Shown in pieces: positions 1 to 11,899 of a stretch of 64,000 nt of DNA (within the stretch, counting starts at the first letter, position 1; the number at the start of each line of letters is the position of its first letter). Origin of the DNA: Dactylellina haptotyla. Its lineage: Eukaryota > Ascomycota > Orbiliomycetes > Orbiliales > Orbiliaceae. Where the stretch lies: positions 2,666,001-2,730,000 of the forward strand of contig CM062381.1 in assembly GCA_031310005.1 (NCBI GenBank). The letters run 5' to 3'. The position numbers and the translations under genes were made by a program. The notes under the pieces are model-generated. The model was not told the DNA's origin and made no database searches. It saw only the letters and a list, made by a program, of their open reading frames with translations.

Positions 1-486
1 GTCGCCTAGCTATGTTCTCTCTGGGCTGCAACATTTGGACTGGTATGAGATATCATTAGGTCATGGCGAGATCTCGAGAGTAAGGGACCAAGCGTGTGTC
101 ATCGTGAGTTGGGAATGGTGTTGCGGGAGCCGCGAGTGTGGTCCACAGACCACACGAACTCGTCTGAGGTCATGATGTCATACAAATTGGCTAGCTCGCG
201 CGAAGTTGAAGAGGCCTGATGGAGATATGCAACCGAGTCTCGATCCTGCAGATAGTGTCTATCGGGAAAGCTATTGCAGGTATTAACTTTAAAAACAAAT
301 ATGCTGTGCGATATTCAAGGCGTGTATTTATATGGTGATGCGAGTTGGTGAGGGAACACCCGGATTTGAGGATTAGTGTTAGCGAACTGCATCTTGTGGT
401 TCTGTGTCCTTTTAAACAAACTACAACATCCGAATATCAAGGTTTCGAGCTCGGTGCCTGTGGATACAGAGCAACCAAGTCCCGAT
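1..486. other. Upstream region, no gene seen
   Basis: No convincing coding frame or RNA gene is visible before the TIP20-like gene. The stretch probably holds its promoter and leader. Short frames at 315-497 and 345-530 overlap the real gene start and have no family features. Confidence 0.5.
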
Positions 487-3312
487 ATGGCTTCCATCCA
501 ACCAAGGCAGAAAGACGCGCGGGTTTATGACTATCTAAATGACAAAATACAGACATCAGCGGACTTGAAGTCTTTGGACTCGCTGCTCGGCGCACTGCAA
601 AACCAACACAGTATCTTGCGTCAGCAGGTAATGCTAGTTTATACGCATTCTATTAATATACGGGTTTCTAAGAGTAATATATCTAACTCTTATAACGCAG
701 CTTGATAAAGTCGGAAAAGACTTCGGCGAGGCAGAAGCAGAGCAAAAGCATCACGCAAGCTCTGTTCTCCTCAAGTCGCATGACTATCTACAAAGGCAGA
801 CCGAAATCGACGACAGGCTGGAAAAAGTCCGAACTTCTCAGACAGTTTCTGATGTGGTATTGAACTATCGGAAAAATCTGGACAGGTTGAGACAACTTGA
901 GATCGCAAAGGGCTACATAACTATTTTGCAGGCTGTCAATATTTTCAAAAAGCAAACCCAAGATGTCATTGCGAGTGACCCGAAGGCTGCATTGATACCT
1001 TACTATCAGCTACAGCAAATATCTGCTCAGCTCCGACGGACGCATGACACTGCGGAAGGCGCTGCCGTTCATTTGGTGGAATATGTCGAGCAAGCTGCCG
1101 CCCAGCTCTGGGACGACATGAAAGAAAGACTCTCGAAACAATTCCAGACCACGCTAGATGCCCTTGGGTGGCCTACTCAGGACCTTTCCTTGGATAAGAT
1201 GCAACAATTTGAGACCGAATTTACAAAGATTCTCGCATTAAGGAAAACGTATGTCCGAAGGGCTTCTTCCCAACGTAAATATATAGCTGTCTTACATATT
1301 TTATAGTGACCAGGAAATAGCAGCGAACGTCGACATTTCGATAGTTACCTCTCTCAACGAGATAACGAAAACATCGAGATACGCCCCATTACTTGCCTTT
1401 ACAGCTCTATCTAAAGCCTTCGCTCTGCGGTTTCGTTACCATTTTGAAGGCGAAAAACAAACTAATAAACTCGAAAAGGTATTAATTCTACCAAAAGAGG
1501 GCAGCTGTTTCAGTTTGCTAACCTTCCATTAGCCCGAATGGTATCTGCAACATGTCGAGAACCTCATAAGAGAATATCAAACATTTTGTACAGAGTTTCT
1601 CCAAGGAATTCTTGATTCCAACGAATTGGGTAATCACGATGCTGTGCAGGAATTTATCACTTCGCTGTTGCCGATTATTCGTCGTAAGATCGATCATGAC
1701 CTTCCTGCGCTCGCGACACAAGGTCCTCTGGCTTCCCACTTTATCCAAGAATCCATTAAATTCGATAAAATGTTACGAGAGGAATACATGTACAGCCCGT
1801 TTGGAATAGACCCAGATGACTGGCGGGGAATCACACATGAGGTTCTCACCGTCAATAATAGCGAGTTCTTTAAGAAATGGCTGGTTGTTGAAAAAGAATG
1901 TAAGTTCTGCTTATTCCTTCCTTGCGAATTGTCATCTTATTAATTTCAACAGTTGCACTGGCTCGATATGAGAACATTATTGCAGCAGAGGACGCGTGGG
2001 TCATCGATTACGATAGCGTTGAGCCTAATGAAACAAAGCCGACCAAGTCTGCTTTCCGGGTAAAAGAACTCCTCGAACTTGTTACAGAGCGATACCGCCC
2101 GCTCCAGTCGTTCTCGCAAAAACTCCGCTTCTTAATGGATATCCAAATAACGATATTGGAGCAATATCATGACAAAATACGATCTTCTACCGAAGTTTTC
2201 AGGATCATGTCATCGAAAATTGGGAGAGCGGTACAGGGTATGGGGAAACAGGAAGCGGAATCAATTACTGGCTTAACCGGCCTGGAGAGGTTATGCAGGG
2301 TGTATGGCAGTGCTTTATTTCTCGGCAATTGCATGAGGGATTGGGGCGAGGATCTGGTAAGTGGATTCCTTTGTTTTTTTGGGTGGAGAACGGAGGTTTG
2401 ACCGTTTATAGTTCTTTCTCGAGATGTGGGAGGAATTAGGATCGCGCGCCCGAAAAAATACAGTAGGAAATTTGATCAGCAGTATCGCGAGCTTTGGTTC
2501 AGCAGCACAGGAAAATACTGAAGAAGAAGGAGCACTATTCGATGAAATGGCAGCTTCGTACGCTACAGTTCTTCAAGAGACTGCGAATATGATACATGAT
2601 CTGATCAGCAATACGACCAGAGAAGATCTAAAATCTTACTACAATATGTAAGTTGCCTGAATCATTGATATTCAACAAATATTTCTCTAAACGGATTTTC
2701 TACCTATTTTAGTCCCCAATGGCAAGTGGTCGAAGAAACGGAGACCAAAGATAGTGGTAACTCATCCGAGTTGGTCCCGCTTTTAAAGACATTACCTTCA
2801 TTCTGTTCTTACCTAGCTCGCTTCTGGGCACCGAATGTGTTTCAGAAAGAATTTCGCCGGGTTCTGATTTCATTAGAAAATTATTTTATGGATAGTATTG
2901 TCTCGAGGAACCAATTTTCGGAACAGGGAGGACGACAGCTTTTTCGGGATATGCAAGCTATCTGGGCCGCTTTGCAGCCGTGGATACCAGATGCTCCTAG
3001 TGTTATGAGAAGGTTGGTCATCACGGTTGATATTTTTTTCTTTTCTGTTTTAAAAAGAGGGTCTAGATTTGTGGCGTTGCTGACACTTCTCACAGAATCC
3101 ATGAGACTTGCATCTTACTTGCCCTCCCAGCCAACCAAGCGGACCCAGAATCTTCCGAGAACCAAAGGACCCTACGATATGTGGTAGACGGCATGTTCGA
3201 AGATAACCAGAGAGCTAGGGTAATCATGGAAGAGCTCGGCATATACAGCCTTACTATCGCAGAAGCACGGAATACACTTCAGCGGAGGGTTGACAGCTGG
3301 CAAAAGAAATAA
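487..3312 (+). CDS. TIP20: RINT1/TIP20-family ER vesicle-tethering protein
   Basis: Eight exons: 487-627, 701-1248, 1307-1478, 1533-1899, 1953-2356, 2412-2647, 2713-3012 and 3096-3312, giving 794 aa. The family belongs to the Dsl1/NRZ tethering complex, which captures retrograde COPI vesicles at the ER; metazoan RINT1 also has a checkpoint role. The N-terminal 130 residues are helical and coiled-coil-like, and the long helical C-terminus ends in the family pattern EELGIYSLTIAEARNTLQRR. The motif DWGEDLFFLEMWEEL is formed across the 2357-2411 intron and favours that acceptor over the ag at 2422-2423. The start MASIQPRQK is the first ATG of the open frame before exon 1 closes. No membrane segment is seen, as expected for a peripheral tether. 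The family call is from remembered similarity. Confidence 0.85.
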
Positions 3313-3794
3313 CTCCACTATGATATTTTGGGGCGTTCGGTGTACATAAGTGTAGCGAGTTGCGTAGCTTGGCAAGTTCCATTCTTGCCGCTCGACATCC
3401 TGAAGTCCACTTGTGGCTTAATATCCAGAAGGCTGTAAGAATGTGCATACCTGGCCAGTTCGAATGCCGATGTTCAATACCAAGATAGACACATGACTGG
3501 CGTAGTTGGAGGGACCGTTTGTCTCAGCCATGAAAAGCCACCTGGTAAGGAATAGACCGGCGAGAAGCGACGACTATTTTTTAAATTTCTATTTTTTCTT
3601 CTTTCTGCGTTGTTATTGTTGTAAAAATTTTACCACAAATTGTCCGGCGCAAACTTGACTCCGTCAATCTGACTTGATATCGAATCATCATTCGAGCCCA
3701 CAGACATCCTCGTTTGAAATAACGACCGCTCTACCCTCCGTGTATACAATCCTTTGAAAGCAGCAAGCACGGCAGCGATAAGTGTGGAGACAAC

Positions 3795-5558
3795 ATGACC
3801 CACTCGAAAAAGCGAAAGGATAGAGATGAAGCAGGCAAAGGCCCGAGGAACAAGCGTTCCAAGGTTTGAAGACACTTGCCGTTCCAAGTTATTGTTTCTG
3901 TTTGTTTGGGGCATGAACCACTCCGTCGGCAGGACCTTGTTTTTCGCTAACGAGAGGCACTGCACACCGCGATATGCATACAAAATCAAATAGCAGTTCT
4001 ACCTAAATGCAAATAAGATTATAGAGCCAAATTGGAAGGGCATTTTTGCAACCTGCGATTCAGGTAGAGAGTCGCGCTGCGTTGCTGAGCTCTATAGGCT
4101 GTTCGAAGAGGTACGTATACCTGGACAGGTTTGTCCTCGAACCCTCCTTGTCCCGCTCCTTTAGCCTGGTCCCGATTCTTGTTTATTCTCCGCAAGAGGG
4201 AAATCACTAGCTTCCCCCCACCGAGAGATTTTTTTTCTTTTCTTTTCTTTTCTTTCCCTTTTCCCCTTTTCTCAATGGACCATGCTTCTTGATATTAAGA
4301 TAATTGCTGCCTAGTATGCAGACAAGCTTTATGGGCCGGAAGATGCGGTGGCTACGGATGGGGCCGAGAAGAATACGGCAAATGAAACCGAAGATGAGCC
4401 GGATGCTGAGGAGGATATTGAGGCTGCTATCGCTGCAGAACTCAGTGGCATCAATGCAAAAAAGCAGATAAAGGGGAAGCGGATAACGTCGATCAAGCTG
4501 GATACCAAATGCCGTAGGTACCGTCGTTCCATGGGTCACCAGGCAAAGATGAAACTTGACGATAATCTGGCCTTGCTTCTTCTATATCGGCAAGGAGTAT
4601 GGTGGAAGTAGATGTTCCTGACATGGCAGGCTGATCTTGTGACTTCGTACTTTATGAGCAGTAATATTTTTCCACACTAGGGCACCCGTGGATCCTTCGG
4701 AATTGATATACACCATCTTCAAAGATATTGAGGATAATAAGAAGCGTCTCACAAGATTCACCAACCGGCTAACTCCTATCAGCAAGACCTGTAAAGCAAA
4801 CTATGAAGACCTCGAGAGCATTGCTAAGGAGGTGCTTAAACCACATTTCCATGAGGGCCAAAAAGATGTCAAGGTACGTAAACACGGAATATTGCACTTC
4901 CATGTAATATCACAGTGTCATTATGCATCCCCTTGCCTCGCTGGCATGGTGGTTGGATGAGACCGTTACGCTGGATTTAACCACTTAGCGAGAAGTGTGC
5001 TAACCCCAATACTGCGGTTTTTATATACAGTTTGCTATAAGACCCAATCTGCGAGATCATAATGTTATGAACCGAGATCAAATCATAAAGACGGTCGCTA
5101 GGGTAGTTGGGTCAGATCACAAGGTTGATTTGAAAAATTACGACCTGCTGATTATGGTCGAGGTACTCAGGGTAGGTCACTTTTTTTTTCGGGGTTTTCT
5201 ATTCGTTCTCGTTAGCGATTTTTCTTTCCCTATCAATTCCGACTTTTGCTTTGGATGCGACCACTCGATGCGTTCTTTCGTTTAAGAATTCCTTTGCCGG
5301 CGAGAGGCTCTTGATATGACATTGCCATTGGGTCGTGCAAAGTCGGCACCCTCGCTTGATAATACGGGATTCAAATTTGTTTTTCTTTCCTTTTTTTGAG
5401 ACGTCAAAATAATCTGACCCACATTCCCCCCACAGAACGTCTGCGGTGTCAGTGTTGTCCGGGATTTCGAACATTACAAGCGATTCAACTTGGCCAAGGT
5501 GCTCGACGAATCAGAAGGGCAAACAAACGAGAAGGCATGTGGCGTGGCACCAGAATAA
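3795..5558 (+). CDS. TAN1: tRNA acetyltransferase cofactor TAN1 (THUMP domain)
   Basis: Six exons: 3795-3863, 4018-4110, 4315-4513, 4662-4873, 5031-5171 and 5436-5558, giving 278 aa. TAN1/THUMPD1 binds tRNA and works with the acetyltransferase Kre33/NAT10 to make N4-acetylcytidine at position 12 of tRNA-Ser and tRNA-Leu. A basic start (MTHSKKRKDRDE) is followed by the GIFATCDSGRESRCVAELY core, an acidic linker, and the THUMP region from DPSELIYTIFKDI through NRDQIIKTVARVV to GVSVVRDFEHYKRFNLAKV. The first intron's acceptor is uncertain: the aag at 4017 follows a CTAAA-like branch site, but tag at 3993 and cag at 3996 also keep the frame and would add six or seven residues. The gene ends about 250 bp before the next candidate. 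Confidence 0.88.
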
Positions 5559-5806
5559 TCTAGAAGACGGGGGTGTGGACCACAGTTTCGGAACAGGAAC
5601 GTGTTTGAGAGCCCAAGGTACCTTGTAAATAGACATTGCATGTACCGCACGTCACGACATCCACCTTTCCAGTGTACACCACCTTACGGATCTGAATTCC
5701 ATATATTACCCATTTCGTGTTTCTCACCTGCTCTAGTTTTCCTGTTGTTTCTTTTTTCGCTTTACGTTTTCGCTGCTTTTCATAACACCCGCTTAGAGAA
5801 GGCCAG

Positions 5807-6288
5807 ATGGGCAAGCAGCCTCCGGAGTTCGCAAAGTCGTCTTCTCATTTGCAGGGTCAAGCGAAGGACATCAGCCCAGGACCATGCAAACAGAAGAACG
5901 CTAGTGAGCCTCCGATGAGACAGACTGGTTCTGACCAATGAGAGCGGTTGGGCATCGCTTGTAACCGAGCCCATGAATCGTGCGCTCCAAAATAGTCGAA
6001 AGCCAACTTGCTTGCTCTCCCACAACCAACTGGACTGGTCCTCCCTTCGAATGGCTTGGGTTTGTGGTTGATTATTCCGCGTACTGAAACGCTCTCTTTC
6101 GTCACAGCTGTCCTTGGGGAAATTTTCGCCCACGCCATCTAATCGCAATGTGAGCAGCCCAAACGGCTACCGCCTCCCTCAAGGTTAAGGGTCTCGGAGA
6201 CTATGACCGGATTCAGACGTTCACCAGGTATTTGCCTCGCTTCTTGTTCTCTGGTGGTGGGTTTGGCCTTATGCAAACTCTCGCGTAG
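5807..6288 (+). CDS. Probable small protein of unknown function (two exons)
   Basis: Proposed exons 5807-5903 and 6158-6288 give a 75-aa protein. I do not recognise it. Exon 1 starts MGKQPPEFAKSS after a T/C-rich leader and stops at a good GTGAGC donor. Exon 2 follows a TCTAATC branch-like site and a CAG acceptor and reads LKVKGLGDYDRIQTFTRYLP, then FLFSGGGFGLMQTLA, a short glycine-containing hydrophobic stretch that could be a weak membrane helix. The splice closes in frame and the exon 2 protein looks coding. The 254-nt intron is long for this genome, so an extra exon may be missed. Alternatives are a different exon 1 (donor at the GGTCAAG site) or chance. Confidence 0.4.
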
Positions 6289-6680
6289 CTGCACCTCTCA
6301 CTGGAAAGTGTGAGCTGAACCGCTCTCTCCTCACCACACACGCCCGCTAAGAATGAGAGAGCCCAAGAAAAAACCAAAAAAACGCCATGCGCCTCCCGTT
6401 TCGCAACAAATTCATTAGGACCTTTTTCTGGGCTACAACGTACCTCGTATGGCGGTCCTTTTCTGCCCAAAGCTAGCTATAAGGCTGGGCTTTAATATAT
6501 ATCTCAGTGGCGTTCAAGCCAGTCTAGTTATTTATACTTCATATAACCCACCCCGGATTTCCCCTACACCTCTTTTTTTCTCCTTTGAAGGTATGAATAA
6601 ATTTAATTTTTATAACCACCAACGTATAAAATAAAATAAAAAACAATCACAGCCGTATCAAATACCCTGTCTTTAGAACT
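6289..6680. promoter_or_regulatory. Likely promoter region of the APH-like gene
   Basis: A 392-bp A/T-rich stretch with a pyrimidine-rich run near 6570-6590 leads to the APH-like start. No coding frame is supported. The reverse frame at 6213-6470 has no recognisable features. Confidence 0.35.
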
Positions 6681-7799
6681 ATGATTATCATGCAACGCTC
6701 GGCGGGTATCACTACAACCACATACTACGATGAACCAAAGGTACCCCAAGTGAGCCTCACAGCTGACCTCGACTCTCTGATAACCCTCTCCGACGCCGAA
6801 AGGATAATCAAAGCCGCCTACCATGGCGAACGATCAGTCCTTGATCTGCAAGATATAACAAACTCTCTCTTCTGCCCCCAATATCTCATCACCCTGGACA
6901 ACCGCGCCCAACTCACCCTCAGGCTCGCAGCACCCTCCGACGTCAGAGTGCTAGAGCACGAACGAGACGTTCTCAATGGCGACTTTGAAATACTGGAGCT
7001 GATTCGTCAGAACGCTTCTGAGGTCCCCGTGCCCGAAGTGGTACTGCACTCCAAGGACGGCAACAGCCCATTGCTGGACGTTCCGTTCCTGCTCACAACA
7101 TACATCCCCGGTGTGTCACTCGACGTGGTCCGTCAAGACCTCCCGGACGAGATCCTCGCTATGGTGGAGTATAACATGGGCCAGCACGCGCGGCGGATAA
7201 ACCGCATACATAATTCACATTTCGGCCTCGCGGGTGGTGCGGGGAGCAAGAAGATGTATACCACCTGGCGAAGCGCTTTTCTGTCAATGTTTGAGACGGT
7301 AATGCGGGACGCGGAGGACCTGTTTATCAGTGTACCGTATGAAGTGCTCCGGTGGCACGTGGGGAGACTTGCGTATGCGCTGGACGACGTCAAGGTTCCG
7401 CAGCTGGTGTGCTACGATCTATGCGATGCGCAGAGGGCGATAGTTGACGAGAGAACGGGGCGGTTGAACGGGCTTTTGGACTTTGAGAGAGCAGTGTGGG
7501 GAGATCCACTAATGGAGTCGGCTTTCAGAGACCCCAGCCTGGCGTTTTTAAACGGATACGGTGGCAGTCCGCTGGGTGCGCCGAATGCCAGGCCTAGGGT
7601 TCTATTGTAAGTTTGTTATACCTTTATTATTTTCGCGGGCCGGACTACTTGCTAACATTCTTCGCATAGGTATTCCCTTTACTATTATCTTCAAGCTGTT
7701 GTTGAAGTGTACTACCACGGACTCAACCACGACCTAGAGTGCAAGGCTAGGAAGGGTCTAGTGAGGAGCCTGAAGAGTCTTTCGGACTACCAAGGTTGA
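6681..7799 (+). CDS. Aminoglycoside phosphotransferase (APH)-like protein, altered active site
   Basis: Two exons, 6681-7606 and 7670-7799, giving 351 aa. The fold belongs to the APH/choline-kinase-like superfamily, which is expanded in filamentous fungi and mostly of unknown substrate. Visible landmarks are EHERDVLNGDFEILELI in the N-lobe, LLTTYIPGVSLDVV at the hinge, and DFERAVWGDPLMES, which carries the metal-binding Asp. The catalytic loop reads LVCYDLCDAQRAIV. The family norm is H-x-D-x-x-x-x-N, so the Asp is kept while His is Cys and the Asn position is Gln. The protein may be a weak or non-catalytic kinase. A second ATG nine bases downstream (6690) is equally possible as start. Confidence 0.8.
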
Positions 7800-8288
7800 A
7801 TGAAACCCTTGCCCGCCTAAATGTTGCATTGCAACAACCCTTCATGATTTTTACGAATCCTCTTTGTTTTCTTATTATTCTGTATGATTATTAGCACACC
7901 TGGCATGGGTTCACTCGGAAGCATAAACGGGATATGGGCATTATTTGGAATCATTTGTATTTGTAGGGTCTAATATAATGGGTTATATATCACTGTTGGA
8001 AGAAATCTGGTGACAGTATCACAAAGCTTTAACCGCCTCTCGAAAGCAAAACGCTTGAACACGCCGCGCTAAACAAGAAATGTAAGACGAGACTCCCAAA
8101 GTGCTAAACTCAAGTAATCACTACCGTTGTTTACCAAAAAATGCTCCGCATAAAGAATCGAAACAAAGGAAATAGATTAGAAGATCCCAATACGCTTTTC
8201 GATGGTATAATTATACAACAATAGCAACACATATATTATCTCCAACACATTACTCTTTCTCGACTAGAAATCTCTACTCCACGACGAT
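7800..8288. other. Convergent 3' intergenic stretch
   Basis: This stretch lies between the stop codons of the APH-like gene (plus) and the secreted repeat protein (minus). It is A/T-rich with no supportable gene and probably holds both 3' UTRs and polyadenylation signals. Confidence 0.45.
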
Positions 8289-10297
8289 TCATCGGCGTCC
8301 TACAGGGATTGTGATGGCAGCCCCACCGGTTTCAGTGTTAATCGGCAGGAAGGGCATCACAGAGCCACCGCCAAAGCCTGGATCTATCGAGTCTGTCGTC
8401 GACGTTGTTGTCGGGCTCTGAGGATCCTCAACAGGTATGATATTTGTGGCTTCACCACCTCCATTGGGGTCTGTGTTGGTTGGGGACGAGTCAGTTGTAG
8501 ATGGCGCTAGATCAATTGCAGAGCTAGCGGATATAAGTGTGGAAGAAGCAGAATCAGTAGCCAAAGATGAGCTTGATTCTGTGCTTGTTGTAGATGAGTC
8601 GGTAGAGAGGGTTGCCGATGGGGTTTCCTCAGCCGCGGTGGAACTGATGACAGTGAATTCGCTGATCATCGAGGTGACAGTGGTCTCCATGATTGTTGTA
8701 GACGAGATACCGGCATTGGTTTCAGGGTATGCAATTGTTGAGAATCCAGATGGGTAAGGGGATGCGATATTGTTGATATTGGTCGGGCCGGAGATTGTCG
8801 TGAATCCATACGAGACTCTTGAAGTAACAATGGGAGCGGGTTCTCCACCACCAACAGCAGAGGACTCAGCTGGTGCGATGGGTGCTGGAGCGAGAACAAC
8901 GGTTGATGGTTTATATTGCGCGGCACTCGACACACACGAGGTGAGCAGAGGTTGAGGCTTGTTCGGATATATCGCTGTAGGCATAGATCCCGGAGGACAG
9001 AGACACTGGCAATTGCAGTTGGCACCATTATTTGGTTGTGGCAGCACGGTTTCAGCTGGAGGCTGCTCAACCGGAGCGCCGCTAACAAAGACAGTCTCCG
9101 TCGCCGTGGATACAACCTCAACAATATGCGTAGCGAAAAGCCCAACGGTGCTAACAATATGGACAGTCTCAGTATTCCCAATGGTGCTAACAATATGAAC
9201 AGTCTCGGTATTTCCAACATTAACCTCTACGGTGTTTATAATATGGACCGTCGCAGTGTCGGTAACTTTCTGTACAACGTGCTGCAACTCGGTTTTGGTT
9301 ACTTCTTCTACGACATGCTGTAGTTCAGTCTTGGTAACTTCTTGTACAACATGCTGCATTTCGGTCTTGGTGACTTCGGATACCACGTGGGAAAACGCAG
9401 TTTGAGTTTCTGTAACCTTTTGTACAACATGTTGTACCGCGGTTTTGGTAACTTCAACCTCGTTTTCAACGGTTTGCGTGTGAATCATCAATTGTGTTTC
9501 AACGGATGCGGAGACGACCTATCACGAGGGACAGTTAGCTTTCGTTTGCAGCGGTTTAGTATTGACCACTCAGTGGGAACACTTACCACATGAGTAGCTG
9601 TCTCTGTAACAATGCTCTCTTCAAGAACGGTCATGGTCTCTTTGACAACCGAAGGGACGTGTACGATCGAGGTAACAATGTTATGAACGACTTTAACAGA
9701 AACGACAGTTACGGGCTTGTCCACCTCTTGCGTAACAAACCGGTGAATTGTCGACGTAATCGGCGGCTGTGTCTCGACAATCGTAGTAGGATTCGCGACA
9801 GTGACATATTGCACGATATGCTGAGTCAGGGTTTCCTTCACGATCGCGGTCTCGGTTACAATATGTACCATGTTGACGGTTGTTGGAACGTTGACATGCT
9901 GAACTACGGTGACATGGGAGAAGACGACATGCTGAGATGTGACAGTTTCTAGCGCGGTGTGCACTTGCAAGTCGGTAACTGTTGCGGTCTGCGTCAACAG
10001 TCGGGTGGATATCGACACAGAGGCTTCGTGGCCCATGATGCTAGTATCAGAGCTCGAGCTTGACGAGGAGGCTTCGTGCATCATGGGCGGCGGCATCTCA
10101 TGTACTGATGCGGGCAATGTTGTCGATGACTGGGCTGGTTCGTATCCATACGCTGATGGCTGAGCAGGGTCTAAGTACACTCCGGCGAATGGGTTCGGAA
10201 CAGGCGCATCTGTAGCCCCTGCCGTCGGGATGGCCAGGAGCTGTAGACATAATGGCAGGGCCAACAGGGTCTTCATCAGGTTGAACCTTGGGGACAT
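8289..10297 (-). CDS. Secreted Thr/Val-rich repeat protein with a Cys cluster
   Basis: Two exons, 10297-9587 and 9518-8289, giving 646 aa. I do not recognise a named family. A clear signal peptide follows a charged start (TLLALPLCLQLLAIPTAGA, about residues 10-28). The centre holds tandem degenerate repeats of about 12 residues around VTKTELQHVVQE, then variants such as NTETVHIVSTV. A tight cysteine cluster, NCNCQCLCPPG, follows near residue 395. The last third is Ser/Thr-rich and probably O-glycosylated. The protein ends TIPVGRR with no hydrophobic tail, so a GPI anchor is unlikely. It is probably secreted or cell-wall associated; a role in adhesion or the wall is only an inference from composition. 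Confidence 0.75.
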
Positions 10298-11899
10298 TAT
10301 GTTTCTATGATTCCTCTCCGGGAGGTATAAGGGACAGATAAAAATAAAATAAAATTATAAGTTGAAAAAAATAAAAAGGATTAAAAATATCTAAAAGTGA
10401 AGGAAAAGGTTAGTATTTAAAAAAAAATTAAAAAAAAAAAAAAAATTGTCGGTGCAATTCCTGTGGATTGTGAATCTCACATAAAATTGAAAATCCTTCG
10501 AACCAACGTCTTCCGGATTTCCGTTTTCTAAATAATGACAGATCGAACGGGGTACCAGTCCCTTCTACTTAGAACTGAAGCAAAAGTCAAGAAGAGGAAG
10601 AAAGAAAGAAAGTTGAGGCTGAAGTGAAGGCGGGAGAAATGAGTGACGGGGTTTCCTTCGAGGATTGCAGCCGGTCAACCGAAAGAATCGAATGGTGAAG
10701 TTGACGAAGCAAAAGGGAAAGGAAAGCGAGAAAGAAGGAGAGGAGGGGAAATCCCATCTTGATATCATGCTCCAGGCTAAAAATTCTTGAGGCTCGTCCC
10801 CCTTCGAAATCGGGCAATCGGTTCCTGAGCAGCAAGGCCGACCACCTGGGGAATCGTTTCAGCAGTTGCCTGCCTGCCACCTGGGAAGCACATGGTGGAG
10901 TCCGTCGTGGTGTTGCTGCGTAGGGCGTTTGAAGGGGTCGAAACCGACCTGGTCGGAACGGACCCTTCGCGTGGGCAAGCTCAGTTGGGCGAGGCCCTGC
11001 CAAGCCGACCTCTGCGCTGCCTCAAAACAGTACGAGTGACAAGCGACCGATCTCTTGTTTCCGGTCTGTTTCTCTCATAATACTTCGGAGTGTGTCTTCG
11101 CGGTGGCCAAGAAGTTTTGGGGGGAAACGTTTAAACGGCCTCTCAGCGGCGAACCAATGAGCCGGGTCCGGCGGCGCAGATGGGCTGGCTGTCGGCCGCC
11201 GTGTAATTCGCCAAACCGCCCGACAATAACGACAGTTATAATGTTTCCATCCTGACCTGACGAGTAATATGTTTCGAGGATTTGCATTTGCATTGCGGAC
11301 AAACGGTGGCCCGCTCGGGAGATCAGCTCGGGAGTCCACCTTTGAGCTTCCTGGCCTGATCGACTAGGGATTCTCCTTTCGGGTCGACCGAGAGAATGCT
11401 CCGTCGACGGCCGTCCGGATTCACCAAGACAGACGTCACAGCGCGAATGCGGATGTGTTGAGGTGCGGTTGGCTGCCAGCGCCAGTTCCAGATTAGCTTG
11501 GCTCGTGTCTCGCGATACACATGTACACCGCTGGCCATCTACGGCAAATGCTGTTCGGAGCAAGCTGGAGCGGCGCTCTGACCCAGATATGACATGACAT
11601 GATGCCCTGTCTCCGGCCAGCCAGCCGAGCAAGCGAGTGGCCTGATTTTGAATGTTTCTGTGTCTGATATATAAATTTATAAAACTCGATTCGAAAACGA
11701 ATTCATAATCCAATCTAGTAAAGATAGACTCCTAGCCCATATCAATCTACCCAGAACTCCTAGAGCTCCAAAAGCGAGCGGTAGCCTGCCCCTGCTGCCT
11801 GTAATATACATATTGCACCGTCGCTGACCTCCCAAAACACCAAAACAAAACATTGAACCGCTGCCTGACACGTAGCTGCTATCACAAGCAACCAAGCTT
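10298..11899. promoter_or_regulatory. Intergenic region between secreted protein and ATG14
   Basis: These 1.6 kb contain the promoter of the secreted repeat gene (minus) and the 3' flank of ATG14 (minus). An A-rich tract lies near 10330-10445. Long reverse frames at 10587-11003 and 11075-11713 have irregular composition and no motifs and are treated as chance. Confidence 0.4.

Noticed and set aside
8437-10163. Several plus frames opposite the secreted repeat protein
   Set aside because: Antisense shadows of a low-complexity repeat gene that has a signal peptide and a clean intron.
11075-11713. 212-codon minus frame downstream of ATG14
   Set aside because: No motif, irregular residue use, and overlapping long frames on other strands; likely chance in GC-rich spacer.
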